NCBI RefSeq assembly: GCF_004302915.1
Contig: NZ_QQBI01000028.1
Coordinates: 1-37,341, forward strand
Length of the DNA stretch: 37,341 nt
Direction of reading: 5' to 3'
Source: Komagataeibacter xylinus
GTDB taxonomy: Bacteria > Pseudomonadota > Alphaproteobacteria > Acetobacterales > Acetobacteraceae
Shown: in pieces, positions 1-9,800 of the stretch
Position numbering within the stretch: the stretch's first letter is position 1
Layout: the number at the start of each line of letters is the position of its first letter
The notes under the pieces: model-generated
What the model was told of the DNA's origin: nothing
Seen by the model: the letters and a program-made list of their open reading frames with translations, nothing else
Database searches by the model: none
Made by a program: the position numbers and the translations under genes

Positions 1-30
1 GCCGCCAGGTCTTCCAGTCTCCCCTACAAT

Positions 31-107
<77 letters not shown>

Positions 108-119
108 GACGACATATAG

Positions 120-154
120 AAAACCCCGCTAAACCAATCGGTTGGCGGGGTTTT
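120..154 (+). terminator. Rho-independent terminator of the tRNA gene
   Basis: A perfect 10-bp inverted repeat, AAAACCCCGC (120-129) and GCGGGGTTTT (145-154), encloses a 15-nt loop that itself contains AACC/GGTT pairing. The 3' arm ends in four T, and the A/T-flanked G:C core would work in either direction. It lies just after the tRNA. No gene is evident from 155 to 408. Confidence 0.85.
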
Positions 155-408
155 ACTATTGTAATTTTAGCTTCTGGACCGATGCCCGGCCAGGTGCCGA
201 GTGATACTGCAGAAATATAGGATGTTAGCGTGCAGGATTTCGTGCAGTTGGCGATTCCTGCCGCAGGCTATCTTGGACAAGACGAGGCGCCATTTCGGGA
301 TCATGGCAGACGAAAGTTTCATGTGTCCTTTCGTGCTGCCGCAGCCAGTCAGAGTGCTTAATCCAGATGCAATTTGCTTTATCCATAAATAGATCCTGCA
401 TATTGCTG

Positions 409-2514
409 CTACAGGCCAGCTTCTCCCATAAAGACCGAGACAATCTTGCGATAGGTCTGCTGCACGAAGCTGGTGGCAGTGGCGTGTATGTGGACCACGC
501 CTCCTATGCGCCGCATAACCGGTGGCAGCGGCCCATCGGGCAAAATAATAACCTGATAGACCGCTTCTTCCGGCACGATCCTGTGGCTGATCTCGTCCCG
601 GTGTGCTTTGATATGTCCGCCATAAAGGGAGGCCTGTTCCAGCGCATCGATTTCAGGGACTGATGCAACCGAAATTGACTGTACATGCCCCGCTATCCGC
701 TTGGTACCAGGGCTGTTGGCCATAAAACTGGCCTTTGCTCCGGGCTGTATGAAGCTGATGTCCGTTTCATATGCATATGCTTCAATGGCGGCGTGGTCTT
801 CTGTTATGACTGAGCCAATATAATCATGCTGTTTCAGTGTATCACCGACATGGATTTCCGGTGGAACATCCACCAGCATGCCAGTAAATGGAGCGGTGAG
901 GGTCAACTGTCTTATCGCGGCTTCAGCCCGCAGGCGTTCGGCTGTTTCCTGCTCGATCTTGTCGCGCGTATCATCAAGCGAGGCGGTATCTTCCACGCCA
1001 AACATCCGTTCCGACAGCGTGGCCTCCAGCGTTGCCAGTCGTGCAATTGATACGGCACGGTCATGGTCAAGCTGGGGGGAGCGTAGTTCGGCCACGGTCT
1101 CGCCTGCCTGGACCATGCTGCCTGTGGGCAGCAGGCGTACCACCTGGCCCGGATCCTGCGTGTAAAGCATGCTCTGTCCTTTCGCCCGCAATACGGCAGG
1201 TGCGCGGACAGTGTGGGTCCATGGTAGCACAAGAAGGGCAATCAATATGGCAAACACTGCGCCCGTAACATGCATGCGACGGCTGCCGGGGGCATGTAGG
1301 GCCTGGCGCGCCCATTGCGCCAGTTCCCCCATGATGGGTCGGGCAACAAAGAACCAGATTTCAATTCCCATAAGAACCACGCCCAGCGCGGGGAAGACCG
1401 CATGATAGACAACCAGTGCAATACCGGTGAACAGGAAAAAGCGATAAAGCCACGTGGCCATGCTGTAGCCGATCAGCATAAGCCCGCGGCGCGCGGGAAA
1501 GACCTCGGGCGGGGGCGTATCCATGCCAAACAGGAACTTTCGGGTGCGCCAGCGCGTCCATGCAAAGGCGCGTTCCTGAAGGTTGGGAATGCCCATGAGG
1601 TCAGAGAGAATATAATACCCGTCAAAGCGCATCAGCGGGCTGAGATTGACCGACAGGGTGAGGATCCATGTCGAACTGCTTAACGTAAACAGGCCATCAC
1701 GGAGCGGACCATCGGGCACGATGCTCCAGATAATGGTGGCCAGCGTGGCCAGCATGATTTCGGCCACCATGCCCGCGCAGTCGATGACCAGTCGGTCACG
1801 CGCGCGGAGCAGTCGCCATGCGTCGGTGGTATCGGTCCATAAAACAGGGCACAGGACCAGAAAGGCCACCCCCATGGCGGGTACCCGGCAGCCATAATGC
1901 CGTGCCGCGATGCCGTGGCCCAACTCATGCACCATCTTGCTGCATGCCAGCGCCAGGGCAATCCCGATCGCACCCTGCGGCGTGATGAGATGCATGAACC
2001 CCGCAGCATAAAGGCTCCATTGCTGCACGACCAGAATGACCGCCAGCCCCACCGCCAGTGCCAGCCCGATGCAGAACGTGCGGGTAAAAAGCCAGTTTGT
2101 CAGCGGCACGCAGCGTTTGAGAACGGGATCGGGATTGCACAGCCGTATCCGCAGGAAAAGATAATGATGCAGGATCCATGACAGCAATGGTGGCCTGCGC
2201 GCCTGCCGGGCCAGCAGGGTACTATCCGCGCTGGTCTGCGCCGTGGTCAGCCCGGCCTGCCGCAGGAAGGCGGCAAAGGCCGTAACATCGGCAGGTTGCG
2301 CATCAAACGTGGTCTGCTCACGCACAATGCGGGCAATCGTGTCCGGGTCAGGCAGGTCCCAGCGCTGCAGGATTTCCATTTCCATGCTGCCAAGGCGCAC
2401 GTAACGGTGGCGGGCGGGATCATACAGCGTCCATGTTGGCGCACCGGTCACGACAGGGCCACGCAACAGCTCCAGGTCATCACGCAGGGCAGGCCAGGGT
2501 GCGGGCGCGTTCAT
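409..2514 (-). CDS. PqqD-like / M50 zinc metalloprotease / HlyD adaptor fusion protein
   Basis: This is a 701-residue inner-membrane protein. Residues ~15-95 resemble a PqqD-like winged domain. Residues ~145-400 hold several hydrophobic segments with the M50 (site-2 protease) zinc motif HELGH at 196-200. A second M50 motif follows at 290-299, N-L-S-P...F-D-G, where D298 would be the third zinc ligand. After a membrane segment at ~413-432 comes a HlyD-type periplasmic part: a lipoyl half-motif at ~455-485, a short coiled coil at ~485-535, a second half at ~536-575, then a beta-barrel-like end. The ATG at 2514 was chosen because GAAAGG lies upstream and the domain starts there; a longer in-frame start would run deep into the upstream gene. 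It is the last gene of the leftward operon, 19 nt after its neighbour. Likely role (inference): inner-membrane part of an export complex for the giant protein at 6824, possibly also a processing protease. Confidence 0.8.
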   Translation of the reverse strand: MNAPAPWPALRDDLELLRGPVVTGAPTWTLYDPARHRYVRLGSMEMEILQRWDLPDPDTIARIVREQTTFDAQPADVTAFAAFLRQAGLTTAQTSADSTLLARQARRPPLLSWILHHYLFLRIRLCNPDPVLKRCVPLTNWLFTRTFCIGLALAVGLAVILVVQQWSLYAAGFMHLITPQGAIGIALALACSKMVHELGHGIAARHYGCRVPAMGVAFLVLCPVLWTDTTDAWRLLRARDRLVIDCAGMVAEIMLATLATIIWSIVPDGPLRDGLFTLSSSTWILTLSVNLSPLMRFDGYYILSDLMGIPNLQERAFAWTRWRTRKFLFGMDTPPPEVFPARRGLMLIGYSMATWLYRFFLFTGIALVVYHAVFPALGVVLMGIEIWFFVARPIMGELAQWARQALHAPGSRRMHVTGAVFAILIALLVLPWTHTVRAPAVLRAKGQSMLYTQDPGQVVRLLPTGSMVQAGETVAELRSPQLDHDRAVSIARLATLEATLSERMFGVEDTASLDDTRDKIEQETAERLRAEAAIRQLTLTAPFTGMLVDVPPEIHVGDTLKQHDYIGSVITEDHAAIEAYAYETDISFIQPGAKASFMANSPGTKRIAGHVQSISVASVPEIDALEQASLYGGHIKAHRDEISHRIVPEEAVYQVIILPDGPLPPVMRRIGGVVHIHATATSFVQQTYRKIVSVFMGEAGL

Positions 2515-2533
2515 GCGCTGCCTTTCAGGCCAG

Positions 2534-3871
2534 CTAGAAGGAAAGCCATTGCCGTACTGTGCCCAGCGGTTTGCGCAGGGCCCACAGCACCAGCAGATGC
2601 CGCGGGCCGTAGATGCGCGCGGTGCCACGCAGGCCAAGGCGGATGTCGCTGTCCAGATCGGCGCGCAGGGTATAGGCCAGCGTGCCTGCAGGGGTCGGTG
2701 TGCTTGCGTAGGAGGTAAAGACCAGATGCCCTTCTGCCGGGTGGTCGGGGTGCACATTGTCAAAAAAACGCACGCGCGCATCGGGCACGAAATGTGCGAC
2801 CTCGGTTGCGGGCAGGCGGATCTCGATCCGGCGCGAGAGGGCAGGGGCCACCATGAGAATACGCTCGCCGGCTTCCACCGGGCGGCCTATCCATTCGGAA
2901 GGATCATTATAAAGCGCCAGCCCGTCTATCGGGGCGGTCAGCGTGGCGCGGTGCAGCAGTTCGCTCTGGTAGCGCATCTGGGCCGCTTCCTCGTCAATGC
3001 GGCCCTTGAGTTCACCAGCCTGCGCGCGGGCCTTGGCATCCAGCATGCCCGCCTGAATGGCTTCATCATACTGGGTGCGGGCGACTTCCAGCGCCTTGCG
3101 GGCAACCTGGTACTGGCTTTCAAGCTGCGCGCGCTCCAGTTCCACCACCGGCGCGCCCGCATGCACGGCTGTATTGGGAGCAACATCAAGCTGGTGGACG
3201 ATACCGGCAAAGGGCGCGCGCACATAGGTGGGGGCAACCGGCACGACTTCGGCCGGGGCCAGAACCCATGAATGAACCGGGAAACACGCCACCAGCACCG
3301 CAGCCGAGATGACCGCGCCCACGCGCCTGCGCATCCGTGTATTGCGTGGCCTGGGCGGTTGAGAGGCGATAAGCTGCCGGCTTTCCGAATACTCGCCGCC
3401 AATCATGCACAGCGCCTGGATGTCGGGCTGTGTCCATGCATCCTCTCGTGCAACGAGCAATGTGCCCACGTGTCCATGTCGCCCAAGCAGCGGAATGAGC
3501 ACGGCATGAGGGGCCATCCACTGCGTCCATTCATCGCGCAGTGTGGCAGGCAGGGTGGCGACATCAAGCACCCTGGCCTGTGCCTGTGGCGCGATGCTCT
3601 CGAACACCCGGCCCAGCCAGCGCACATAGGGGGCGGCAGAATCGAACACCGCCGTACCGGATATGGCGGCAATCCCTGCCTTGTCCGTGCGGTAAAGGGC
3701 GGCCTGCTGGTAGGGAAGGAGATTATGGCTTTCGTTGACCAGCACGAAATCCAGTTCATCGGGCGGGCAGGTTCGCAGGCGCTCGCACAGATGCACAAGG
3801 GCTGACAGCCGCAGCAACGCAGCCTGCCGGCCCTGCTGCAGGCGTGCGGGATCAGGCGGGGGGGAAGTCAT
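2534..3871 (-). CDS. GAF-like domain plus HlyD-family periplasmic adaptor
   Basis: The protein has 445 residues. The N-terminal ~170 residues look cytosolic and GAF-like: helix, then beta strands with motifs such as AALYRTD (57-63) and the strand-like VLIPLLGRHGHVGTLLVA (124-141). A single membrane segment follows at ~184-204, preceded by the basic stretch RMRRR. Beyond it is a membrane-fusion protein: first lipoyl half at ~213-248, coiled coil at ~248-308, second lipoyl half at ~309-345, then a beta-barrel domain. HlyD-family adaptors bridge an inner-membrane transporter to a TolC-type channel. The soluble N-terminal domain is unusual for them and could sense a ligand or bind a cytosolic partner (inference). 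The gene sits between two other adaptor genes, with 20-nt and 19-nt gaps, so it is probably translated from one operon mRNA. The GAF assignment is by eye and weaker than the HlyD one. Confidence 0.75.
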   Translation of the reverse strand: MTSPPPDPARLQQGRQAALLRLSALVHLCERLRTCPPDELDFVLVNESHNLLPYQQAALYRTDKAGIAAISGTAVFDSAAPYVRWLGRVFESIAPQAQARVLDVATLPATLRDEWTQWMAPHAVLIPLLGRHGHVGTLLVAREDAWTQPDIQALCMIGGEYSESRQLIASQPPRPRNTRMRRRVGAVISAAVLVACFPVHSWVLAPAEVVPVAPTYVRAPFAGIVHQLDVAPNTAVHAGAPVVELERAQLESQYQVARKALEVARTQYDEAIQAGMLDAKARAQAGELKGRIDEEAAQMRYQSELLHRATLTAPIDGLALYNDPSEWIGRPVEAGERILMVAPALSRRIEIRLPATEVAHFVPDARVRFFDNVHPDHPAEGHLVFTSYASTPTPAGTLAYTLRADLDSDIRLGLRGTARIYGPRHLLVLWALRKPLGTVRQWLSF

Positions 3872-3891
3872 GATCCGTCAGCCATCCACCT

Positions 3892-4713
3892 TCATTGACC
3901 GAACTGGGCTTCTCCTGTCATGCCCGGTAGCAGGTCAGGGGCGGGGCGGGTCAGTTTGCCATAGACCTTGATGGTCTTGCTGACAGGGTCAACCTTGCCC
4001 GAAATGCGGCTGACGGTTGCCGGGTAGGTGGCATCCGTCTCCAGTATATGAACCTTGAACGGTGTGCCGGGCTGCAGATGGCGCAGCTCCATGGATGAGA
4101 CGATCATGGACAGTTCCAGCGAGGTATCATCCAGTATTTCCAGCATGGGGGTTCCGGCTGAAAGATACTGGTAATTATGCACCATGGTGTTGGAGACACG
4201 CCCGTCAAACGGAGCTTGGATCACGCACTGGGCCACAACGGCGCTGGCCATTTCAAGGTCCGCATTGGCTGCCTGTTCATCAGCTGCGGCCGAGTGCAGG
4301 TCCGATACACTCCATTGCCCCAGCGCCTTCATCTTGTTCTGCACATCCAGTAGGCCACGGCGCTTGATGTATTCGGCATGGGCGTGGGCAAGGGTTGCCT
4401 TCTGCTGGCCGCAGCGGAACTCGGCAAGGACATCGCCCTTGTGAAAATGGTCACCGTCGCGCAAAGGAAATTTTTCAAGCTGGCCCGACATGCTGGCGCT
4501 GATCTGCGCACTCATGGGCGCGGTGACCTGCACGCTGGGGGCATGGACCGCCGTGCTGTCCGGCTCCGACGTGGGCGCAAGATCAGGCTGCTGGACAGGT
4601 GCCGTGGCGGTCGGTGTCATGTCAGCGGGGGCGACCGGCCCTGCTGTCTGGGCCAGGACCATGCCGGGTACGAGGCCAAGCGACAGTGCGGAGATAAACG
4701 AATACATACGCAT
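3892..4713 (-). CDS. Short periplasmic adaptor (HlyD/RND membrane-fusion type)
   Basis: The protein has 273 residues. A signal peptide covers residues 1-21, with cleavage likely after VLA and before QT. A Pro/Thr-rich linker follows at ~22-58. The first lipoyl half-motif is at ~60-95 (LRDGDHFHKGDVLAEF), then a helical hairpin at ~97-160, the second half at ~160-190 (IQAPFDGRVS), and a beta domain ending in LLPGMTGEAQFGQ, typical of RND-type adaptors. There is no membrane anchor after the signal peptide, so it is probably a free periplasmic subunit. The start at 4713 has GGAAGG 12 nt upstream; an ATG two codons later is also possible. It is the second gene of the leftward operon, after the TolC-like gene. 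Three different adaptors in one operon is unusual. They may form a mixed periplasmic tube (inference). Confidence 0.82.
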   Translation of the reverse strand: MRMYSFISALSLGLVPGMVLAQTAGPVAPADMTPTATAPVQQPDLAPTSEPDSTAVHAPSVQVTAPMSAQISASMSGQLEKFPLRDGDHFHKGDVLAEFRCGQQKATLAHAHAEYIKRRGLLDVQNKMKALGQWSVSDLHSAAADEQAANADLEMASAVVAQCVIQAPFDGRVSNTMVHNYQYLSAGTPMLEILDDTSLELSMIVSSMELRHLQPGTPFKVHILETDATYPATVSRISGKVDPVSKTIKVYGKLTRPAPDLLPGMTGEAQFGQ

Positions 4714-4810
4714 ATATGCAACTGGCCTTCCGGAACATAAGGCGCCACGACCGCCGGGGCGATAGGGCCTTATGACATTACTTATTGATAACGATTTTCA
4801 AAATGGCAGA

Positions 4811-6472
4811 TCAGCCGGGGGTAGCGGCAGGCTGTGCCGTATCTGTCTGCGCGACAGGTGTGGAAGGCGGCGCTGCCTGTCGCACCGGCACCGCGACGGG
4901 TGCCGTGTTTGCGCCTGCATCGGGTTTTTTGACATTATCGGGCAGTGTCAGGTCAGGCAGGCGACCGTTTTCCCACAGGGCAATGGAATGCTCGACCTGC
5001 GCCGTCAGGTGCCTGAGGTCCTGAATATCGGCATTGGCGGGCACAAGGTCCACGCCGATGGAGGCATACAGGTTGGCTAGCGCCTGATGGGTATGGGCAA
5101 GGCTGCGGCTGTATTCAAGCTGGCCGAGCAGGGCCGCCATCTGGTGGCGTACGCGATTGGCCTCGGACTGCGCACCTGCCGCGGAAGCGGAGACGGCAAG
5201 CTGCTCCATCTGCAGGCTCACATCGTTGATCTGCCGCGAGGATTTGAGGAAATCCACCGCCGTGACGTATTTCTGTGCGCTCAGGTTAATCTGGGCCAGA
5301 ATGGCGACACTCAGCGCAAGGCGGCGCATTTCCGAGAGTTTGACATTGCCCTTGGCCACAGCGATGGCGCGCGGGCCCTGGATCATGTTGATCAGGTTGA
5401 CGGTCGCCCGCACCCCGATCTGCCCCCAGATGTGATGGTAGAGCAGGGCATTTGAATCAAAGTTGCCGTTCCCGATGGCGCCAATGCCGGGCATCATCTT
5501 CAGGATTTCCTTATAGACATCCTGCCGGTCAACCTTCTGCTGGTAGACTTCCATGCGCAGTTCGGGGCGCATGACCAGTCCCATGCGCTCCAGCGTGGGA
5601 ATGTCGAGGTTGCCCAGCGGCTGCACATCCTGCGGGTGGGTGGCCAGATTGAGCTTTTCATCCTGTGGCACGTTGATGAGCGAGGCGAGCTGGATCTGCG
5701 CGCCAACCAGTTCATCCTTGATGCGCCGCATCTCACCCAAAATCTGGATGATGTTCTGCTGGTAATCGAGCAGCGTCAGCGGGGACTGCAGGTGCGCGTT
5801 ACCGGCATCCTGCGATGCGGCCAGCATGGTTTCCGCATCATGGATGATGGGGTCAAGGCGGGGCAGCATGACCTGGGCGGCGGCCGCCTCCCAGTAATTG
5901 GTGGTTACGGCCTTGACCAGATCATTGATGGCGCGCCTGCGGCGCTCGACGGCAATCAGCGCGCGGAAGGCCTGCTGGCGGGCGGAGAAATAGCTGATGC
6001 CCGCATCCATCGCGTTCCATGAAAAGCTGATATCCCCGCTGCCATGGCTGGGCATTTCGGAATAAGAATAATCCAGTGAGCGCTGGTTGCTGAATTCATC
6101 AATACTTTCAGCAGCATTGTTGTTGCTTCTGTCGGTATAGCCCGCATCGGCCGCAAGGTGCGGCAGCATCTGCATCAGGGCCAGATCAAGCTGCTTTTCC
6201 TGCTGGTTGATCTCAAGCTTTGCAACCTGTGAGTCATAGTTGAACTTGAGCGCGCGCGCGATGGCGGTGCCCAGTGTCAGGTCACCATCGAGTGGCAGAT
6301 AACGCGCCTCGATCGTGGCGTGATCGGCATCCGCACGCTTTATATGGTCAGCCAGGGGCATGGGCCTGGGCCGCATGCCACACCCCGCCAGCAGCATGAC
6401 TGTCGAAAGCGCAGCGCAGGAGACCAGACGTATTTTGCCACGGGTAAGCTGATGCGTCACAGGGTTTACCAT
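4811..6472 (-). CDS. TolC-family outer-membrane channel lipoprotein
   Basis: The protein has 553 residues. A signal peptide ends in a lipobox, LAGC at 28-31, so C31 should be lipid-modified. The remainder has the long amphipathic helices of the outer-membrane efflux protein family, arranged as two similar halves (~70-270 and ~290-490), which in TolC-type trimers form a beta barrel plus periplasmic tunnel. The Ala/Pro/Thr-rich last ~60 residues are probably disordered. It is the first gene of the leftward operon, with 97 nt before the next gene, and is read divergently from the giant surface-protein gene. It would supply the outer-membrane exit duct for that protein (inference). Lipid anchoring is seen in the OprM/CusC-type branch of this family, whereas classic type I exporters use a non-lipidated TolC. 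The start at 6472 has a weak GGAA upstream. Confidence 0.88.
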   Translation of the reverse strand: MVNPVTHQLTRGKIRLVSCAALSTVMLLAGCGMRPRPMPLADHIKRADADHATIEARYLPLDGDLTLGTAIARALKFNYDSQVAKLEINQQEKQLDLALMQMLPHLAADAGYTDRSNNNAAESIDEFSNQRSLDYSYSEMPSHGSGDISFSWNAMDAGISYFSARQQAFRALIAVERRRRAINDLVKAVTTNYWEAAAAQVMLPRLDPIIHDAETMLAASQDAGNAHLQSPLTLLDYQQNIIQILGEMRRIKDELVGAQIQLASLINVPQDEKLNLATHPQDVQPLGNLDIPTLERMGLVMRPELRMEVYQQKVDRQDVYKEILKMMPGIGAIGNGNFDSNALLYHHIWGQIGVRATVNLINMIQGPRAIAVAKGNVKLSEMRRLALSVAILAQINLSAQKYVTAVDFLKSSRQINDVSLQMEQLAVSASAAGAQSEANRVRHQMAALLGQLEYSRSLAHTHQALANLYASIGVDLVPANADIQDLRHLTAQVEHSIALWENGRLPDLTLPDNVKKPDAGANTAPVAVPVRQAAPPSTPVAQTDTAQPAATPG

Positions 6473-6823
6473 GAATTTCCGGGTTGTATTCAGGTCGTCA
6501 AGAAAAATTTTAACGCAAGATGGTGGGAACAGGCTTGTGGTTACCTGAGTATATAGAACTGTATATATCTATATATAGGTGCGGCTTGGTAATTTCCGCC
6601 TATTTTGCAGTTGCATTGCGCTCGATACCGGGCGCGGCATGGTAGTTATGGGGCGAACACATTTTTGTCAACTTCATTTGTTGTAACACGAGGAAAAAAA
6701 TTGTAGATGAAATGCAGGAATTGAAAATGCAGTCGTAGTGCCCTGTCTGAGTGGAAATGATTCATCTCATGGAAACCATAACCTGGTATTCCTAAACAAA
6801 TTGTTGATAAAAATGGATTTTTC
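6473..6823. promoter_or_regulatory. Divergent AT-rich promoter region
   Basis: This 351-bp stretch separates the leftward exporter operon from the rightward giant gene and must carry both promoters. It is much more A/T-rich than its surroundings, with runs of alternating TA at about 6550-6578 and A/T tracts at 6690-6700 and 6800-6820. A TATACT-like -10 for the leftward operon lies at 6548-6553 without a good -35 partner. I found no convincing paired sigma-70 hexamers for the giant gene and no open reading frame worth calling. Confidence 0.5.
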
Positions 6824-9800
6824 ATGCGTCTGATTCTTGAGCAGAGATATCTCTTTGATGGCAGCGTGGCGCATGTCTCCCATCACCATGGAGCAGACAG
6901 ACACCATCACGAGCATCAGGGGGAAAATGCCCATGATGCCCCTATCGTGGATGAAACTGTTGGTTCCCTGCCTGATTTACCTGCAACTACTGGTACAGAT
7001 AAGTCGGTACATGAGCGCAATGGTGGAAAAAAAGACAGTTTTACCGATATCGTTTTTGTGGATTCCCGCGTCAGCGACTGGCGCGAACTCACCGCCTCGC
7101 TGGGCAATAATGTGGGCGTGGTGGTGGTGGATAATACGCGTGATGGCATGTCCGTCGTCTCGCGCGTGCTGTCGCACCAGCACGACCTCAACAGTGTCAG
7201 CTTCCTGACCTACGGGCAGGCAGGCCAGATCGAGCTTGGCAGCACCACCATCAATGCCGCCACCCTCATGGCGGACAGCACGCAGGTGGCGCAGTGGGGC
7301 GATGCGCTGGGGGCTAAGGGGCAGATCCTGTTCTGGGGTTGCGATGTGGGGCAGGGGGCTGCCGGTCAGGCGCTGGTCGATGACCTGCATACCCTGACCG
7401 GCGCGGGCGTTGCCGCCTCGACCGATGCCACGGGCCTTGGCGTGCTGGGGGGGGACTGGACACTGGAGCGCACGGCCGGGCTGGATGGCAATGCGGTGGA
7501 TGCGCCGTTCTCTGCCGCGGCCGAGGCCGGTTATGACAGCGTGCTCGACAGCCCGACGGCCACGGTCACCATTGCCAGCCCCACCGATACCAGCAACCTG
7601 CTGGGCAATGCCTTTTCCCAGACCATCACCTTTTCCAACAATGCGTCCAATGGCGTGGGCTATGCGCCCTTTGTCGAGATATTCGCGCCAACCAATGCAA
7701 CGCAGGATACCCCGCTGACCTCTGTAACCTATCTGGGACAGAGCCTGTCCGCCAAGGCTGTCACGCTGGTGGATGTCGATGGCAAGATCGGGGCCTATAA
7801 TCCCTACAGCAGCGGCACGGATGGCAAGCCGCAGTTTGTCACGGCGCCTGCGGGCTTCAAGGCGGGCGATACCATGTATGTGGTTTCCCTGCCGTTTGGC
7901 AGCTACACGCCGAAGCAGCCGACCCTCACGCTTACGGCCAGTTTTGCCAATAACACGGCCGAGTCCGTCGATGCGCCCACAGGTGCAGGCGCCCCCGTTA
8001 CCATCGCTGCGGCCGGTGGCTACCAGTATGGCGCCGATGCGCTCAATGACCCCGGCACCGACCCGACCATCCAGGGGGCTGCCGTAACCAATACCGTTGA
8101 CCAGAATATCGTGCAGGTGAGCGCCGGTATCATCACCTCGCCGCGTGGCGAGGATGAAGTGCCGACCGGCCCGGATTATCCCGCCACCTACGAGGTGACC
8201 GTCACCCCTGCCGAAGTAACGCAGAACAACGCCATCAAGGACATGACGCTCAATGTCACCCTGCCTGATAGCGTCAATTACAACAACAGCCCCATTACCC
8301 TGACCGGGGCCGATGGCTCGACCATCAGCGGCACGGCCACCTATGTGCCGCCTGTTGATGGCGCAAAGCAGGGTGGCTCGGTCAAGATTACGCTCGATAG
8401 CGTGGCCTACAGCGCAACTGCGCCCTACAAGATTGATATTCCGGTCTATGTGGGCCAGACGGATGCGGCCGGGAATTCCATCCTCAATGCGTCTGGCGGC
8501 ACGACTATGCCCACCATCATTCCGGGTGCGACCATATCCTATACCGGCAGCTGGACCCCACCCGTGGCAGAAGGCCAGACAGCCACGGCCGTTGCGCTGG
8601 ATCAGACGGTGGACACGGTACCCACCACGTTCAACGCCAAGGCCTTCGCGGTGCAGGAGACGGATACGATCACGAATGCGGATGGCAGCGCCACTGGCCT
8701 GGCGGCAGGGCAGGTCATGCCCGGCGATACCATCACGCATGACATCCATATCGAGAATTCGGACTACTATTCCAGCACCGGCATGGTGGTCACCACCACG
8801 CTGGGCGATGGTCAGGCCCTGCAGCCGGGCACCAGCCCCACCTTTACCTATACCGATGCCACCGGCACGTCCCATAGCGTGCAACTGGGCAGCGCCTACT
8901 GGTCGGCCACGGCGGGCGATAACGGGCAGACCGTGGTGACAATGAACATCGCCCGGTATCTGGCCGATAACAGCCTGCCAGCCATGGGGGCGGGCAAGCA
9001 GGGCACGATCAGCTATGCCAGCACGGTGAGCGATAACTATACCGCCACAAATACTCCGGTGACCGAAGGCGATACGATCAGCAGCCAGGTCAGTGTCAGC
9101 GCGCAGGCAACAGGCCCCGATGGCACGACCTCGCAGGTGCAGGACAATTCAGGCAGCACGCTTTCCGTGCCCGAGGGCACGACGGGGCTGAAGATCGTGG
9201 CCATCAATGGCGTTGCCGTGGATGACACGACCACGCCTGTCATCCACGCGGGTGACAAGGTAACCTACGAGGCAACCTATACCCTCCAGACCGGCACCTA
9301 TACTGACCTGGACCTCTCGTCCTACCTGCCCCTGCCGCTCTATGACACGGGCAACCCCACGGGTAACGGTGATTCCGCCTTCACGGCTGCCGCCAGCACG
9401 GACGTGACCAAGCAGGATGCTGGCACCTACAGCGTGGTGAGCGTGCCGAACGGGGTCGATCCGGGCAAGGTTACGGTCTCGACGCAGTCCGCGACCAACA
9501 GCATCAGCTTCGATATGGGCAACAGCGACACGCTTGCCACCAGTGATGCTGGCAAGCAGGTGGCCGTGCTGTTTACCCTCAAGGCGACATCAAGTCCCTT
9601 TGCCGATGGCCTGAGCCTGACCAGTCAGGAGCAGTCCACCCTGACCAATGGGCAGAATGCCCAGCAAGCCCAGTCCACCCTGCAGTCGATTACGGTTGCC
9701 GAGCCTGCGGCCGAGATCAAGACGGGCGTGGTGTCGGTCATGAATGGCGCGAGCGCGGACTCCTCCGTCACCTATACGCCGCAGGCAACGGGTGAGGGGA

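Noticed and set aside
155-408. Short open frames between the tRNA terminator and the M50 gene
   Set aside because: They are short, overlap on both strands and have no ribosome-binding site or recognisable domain.
409-2781. Longer 790-residue version of the M50/HlyD protein starting at 2781
   Set aside because: The extra 89 residues overlap the upstream adaptor gene in another frame and show no domain. The ATG at 2514 has a ribosome-binding site and begins the PqqD-like domain.
6977-8884. 635-codon open frame antisense to the giant gene
   Set aside because: It is a composition effect of GC-rich repeat DNA on the opposite strand, with no recognisable domain and no good start signal. The forward frame has clear DUF4347 homology.
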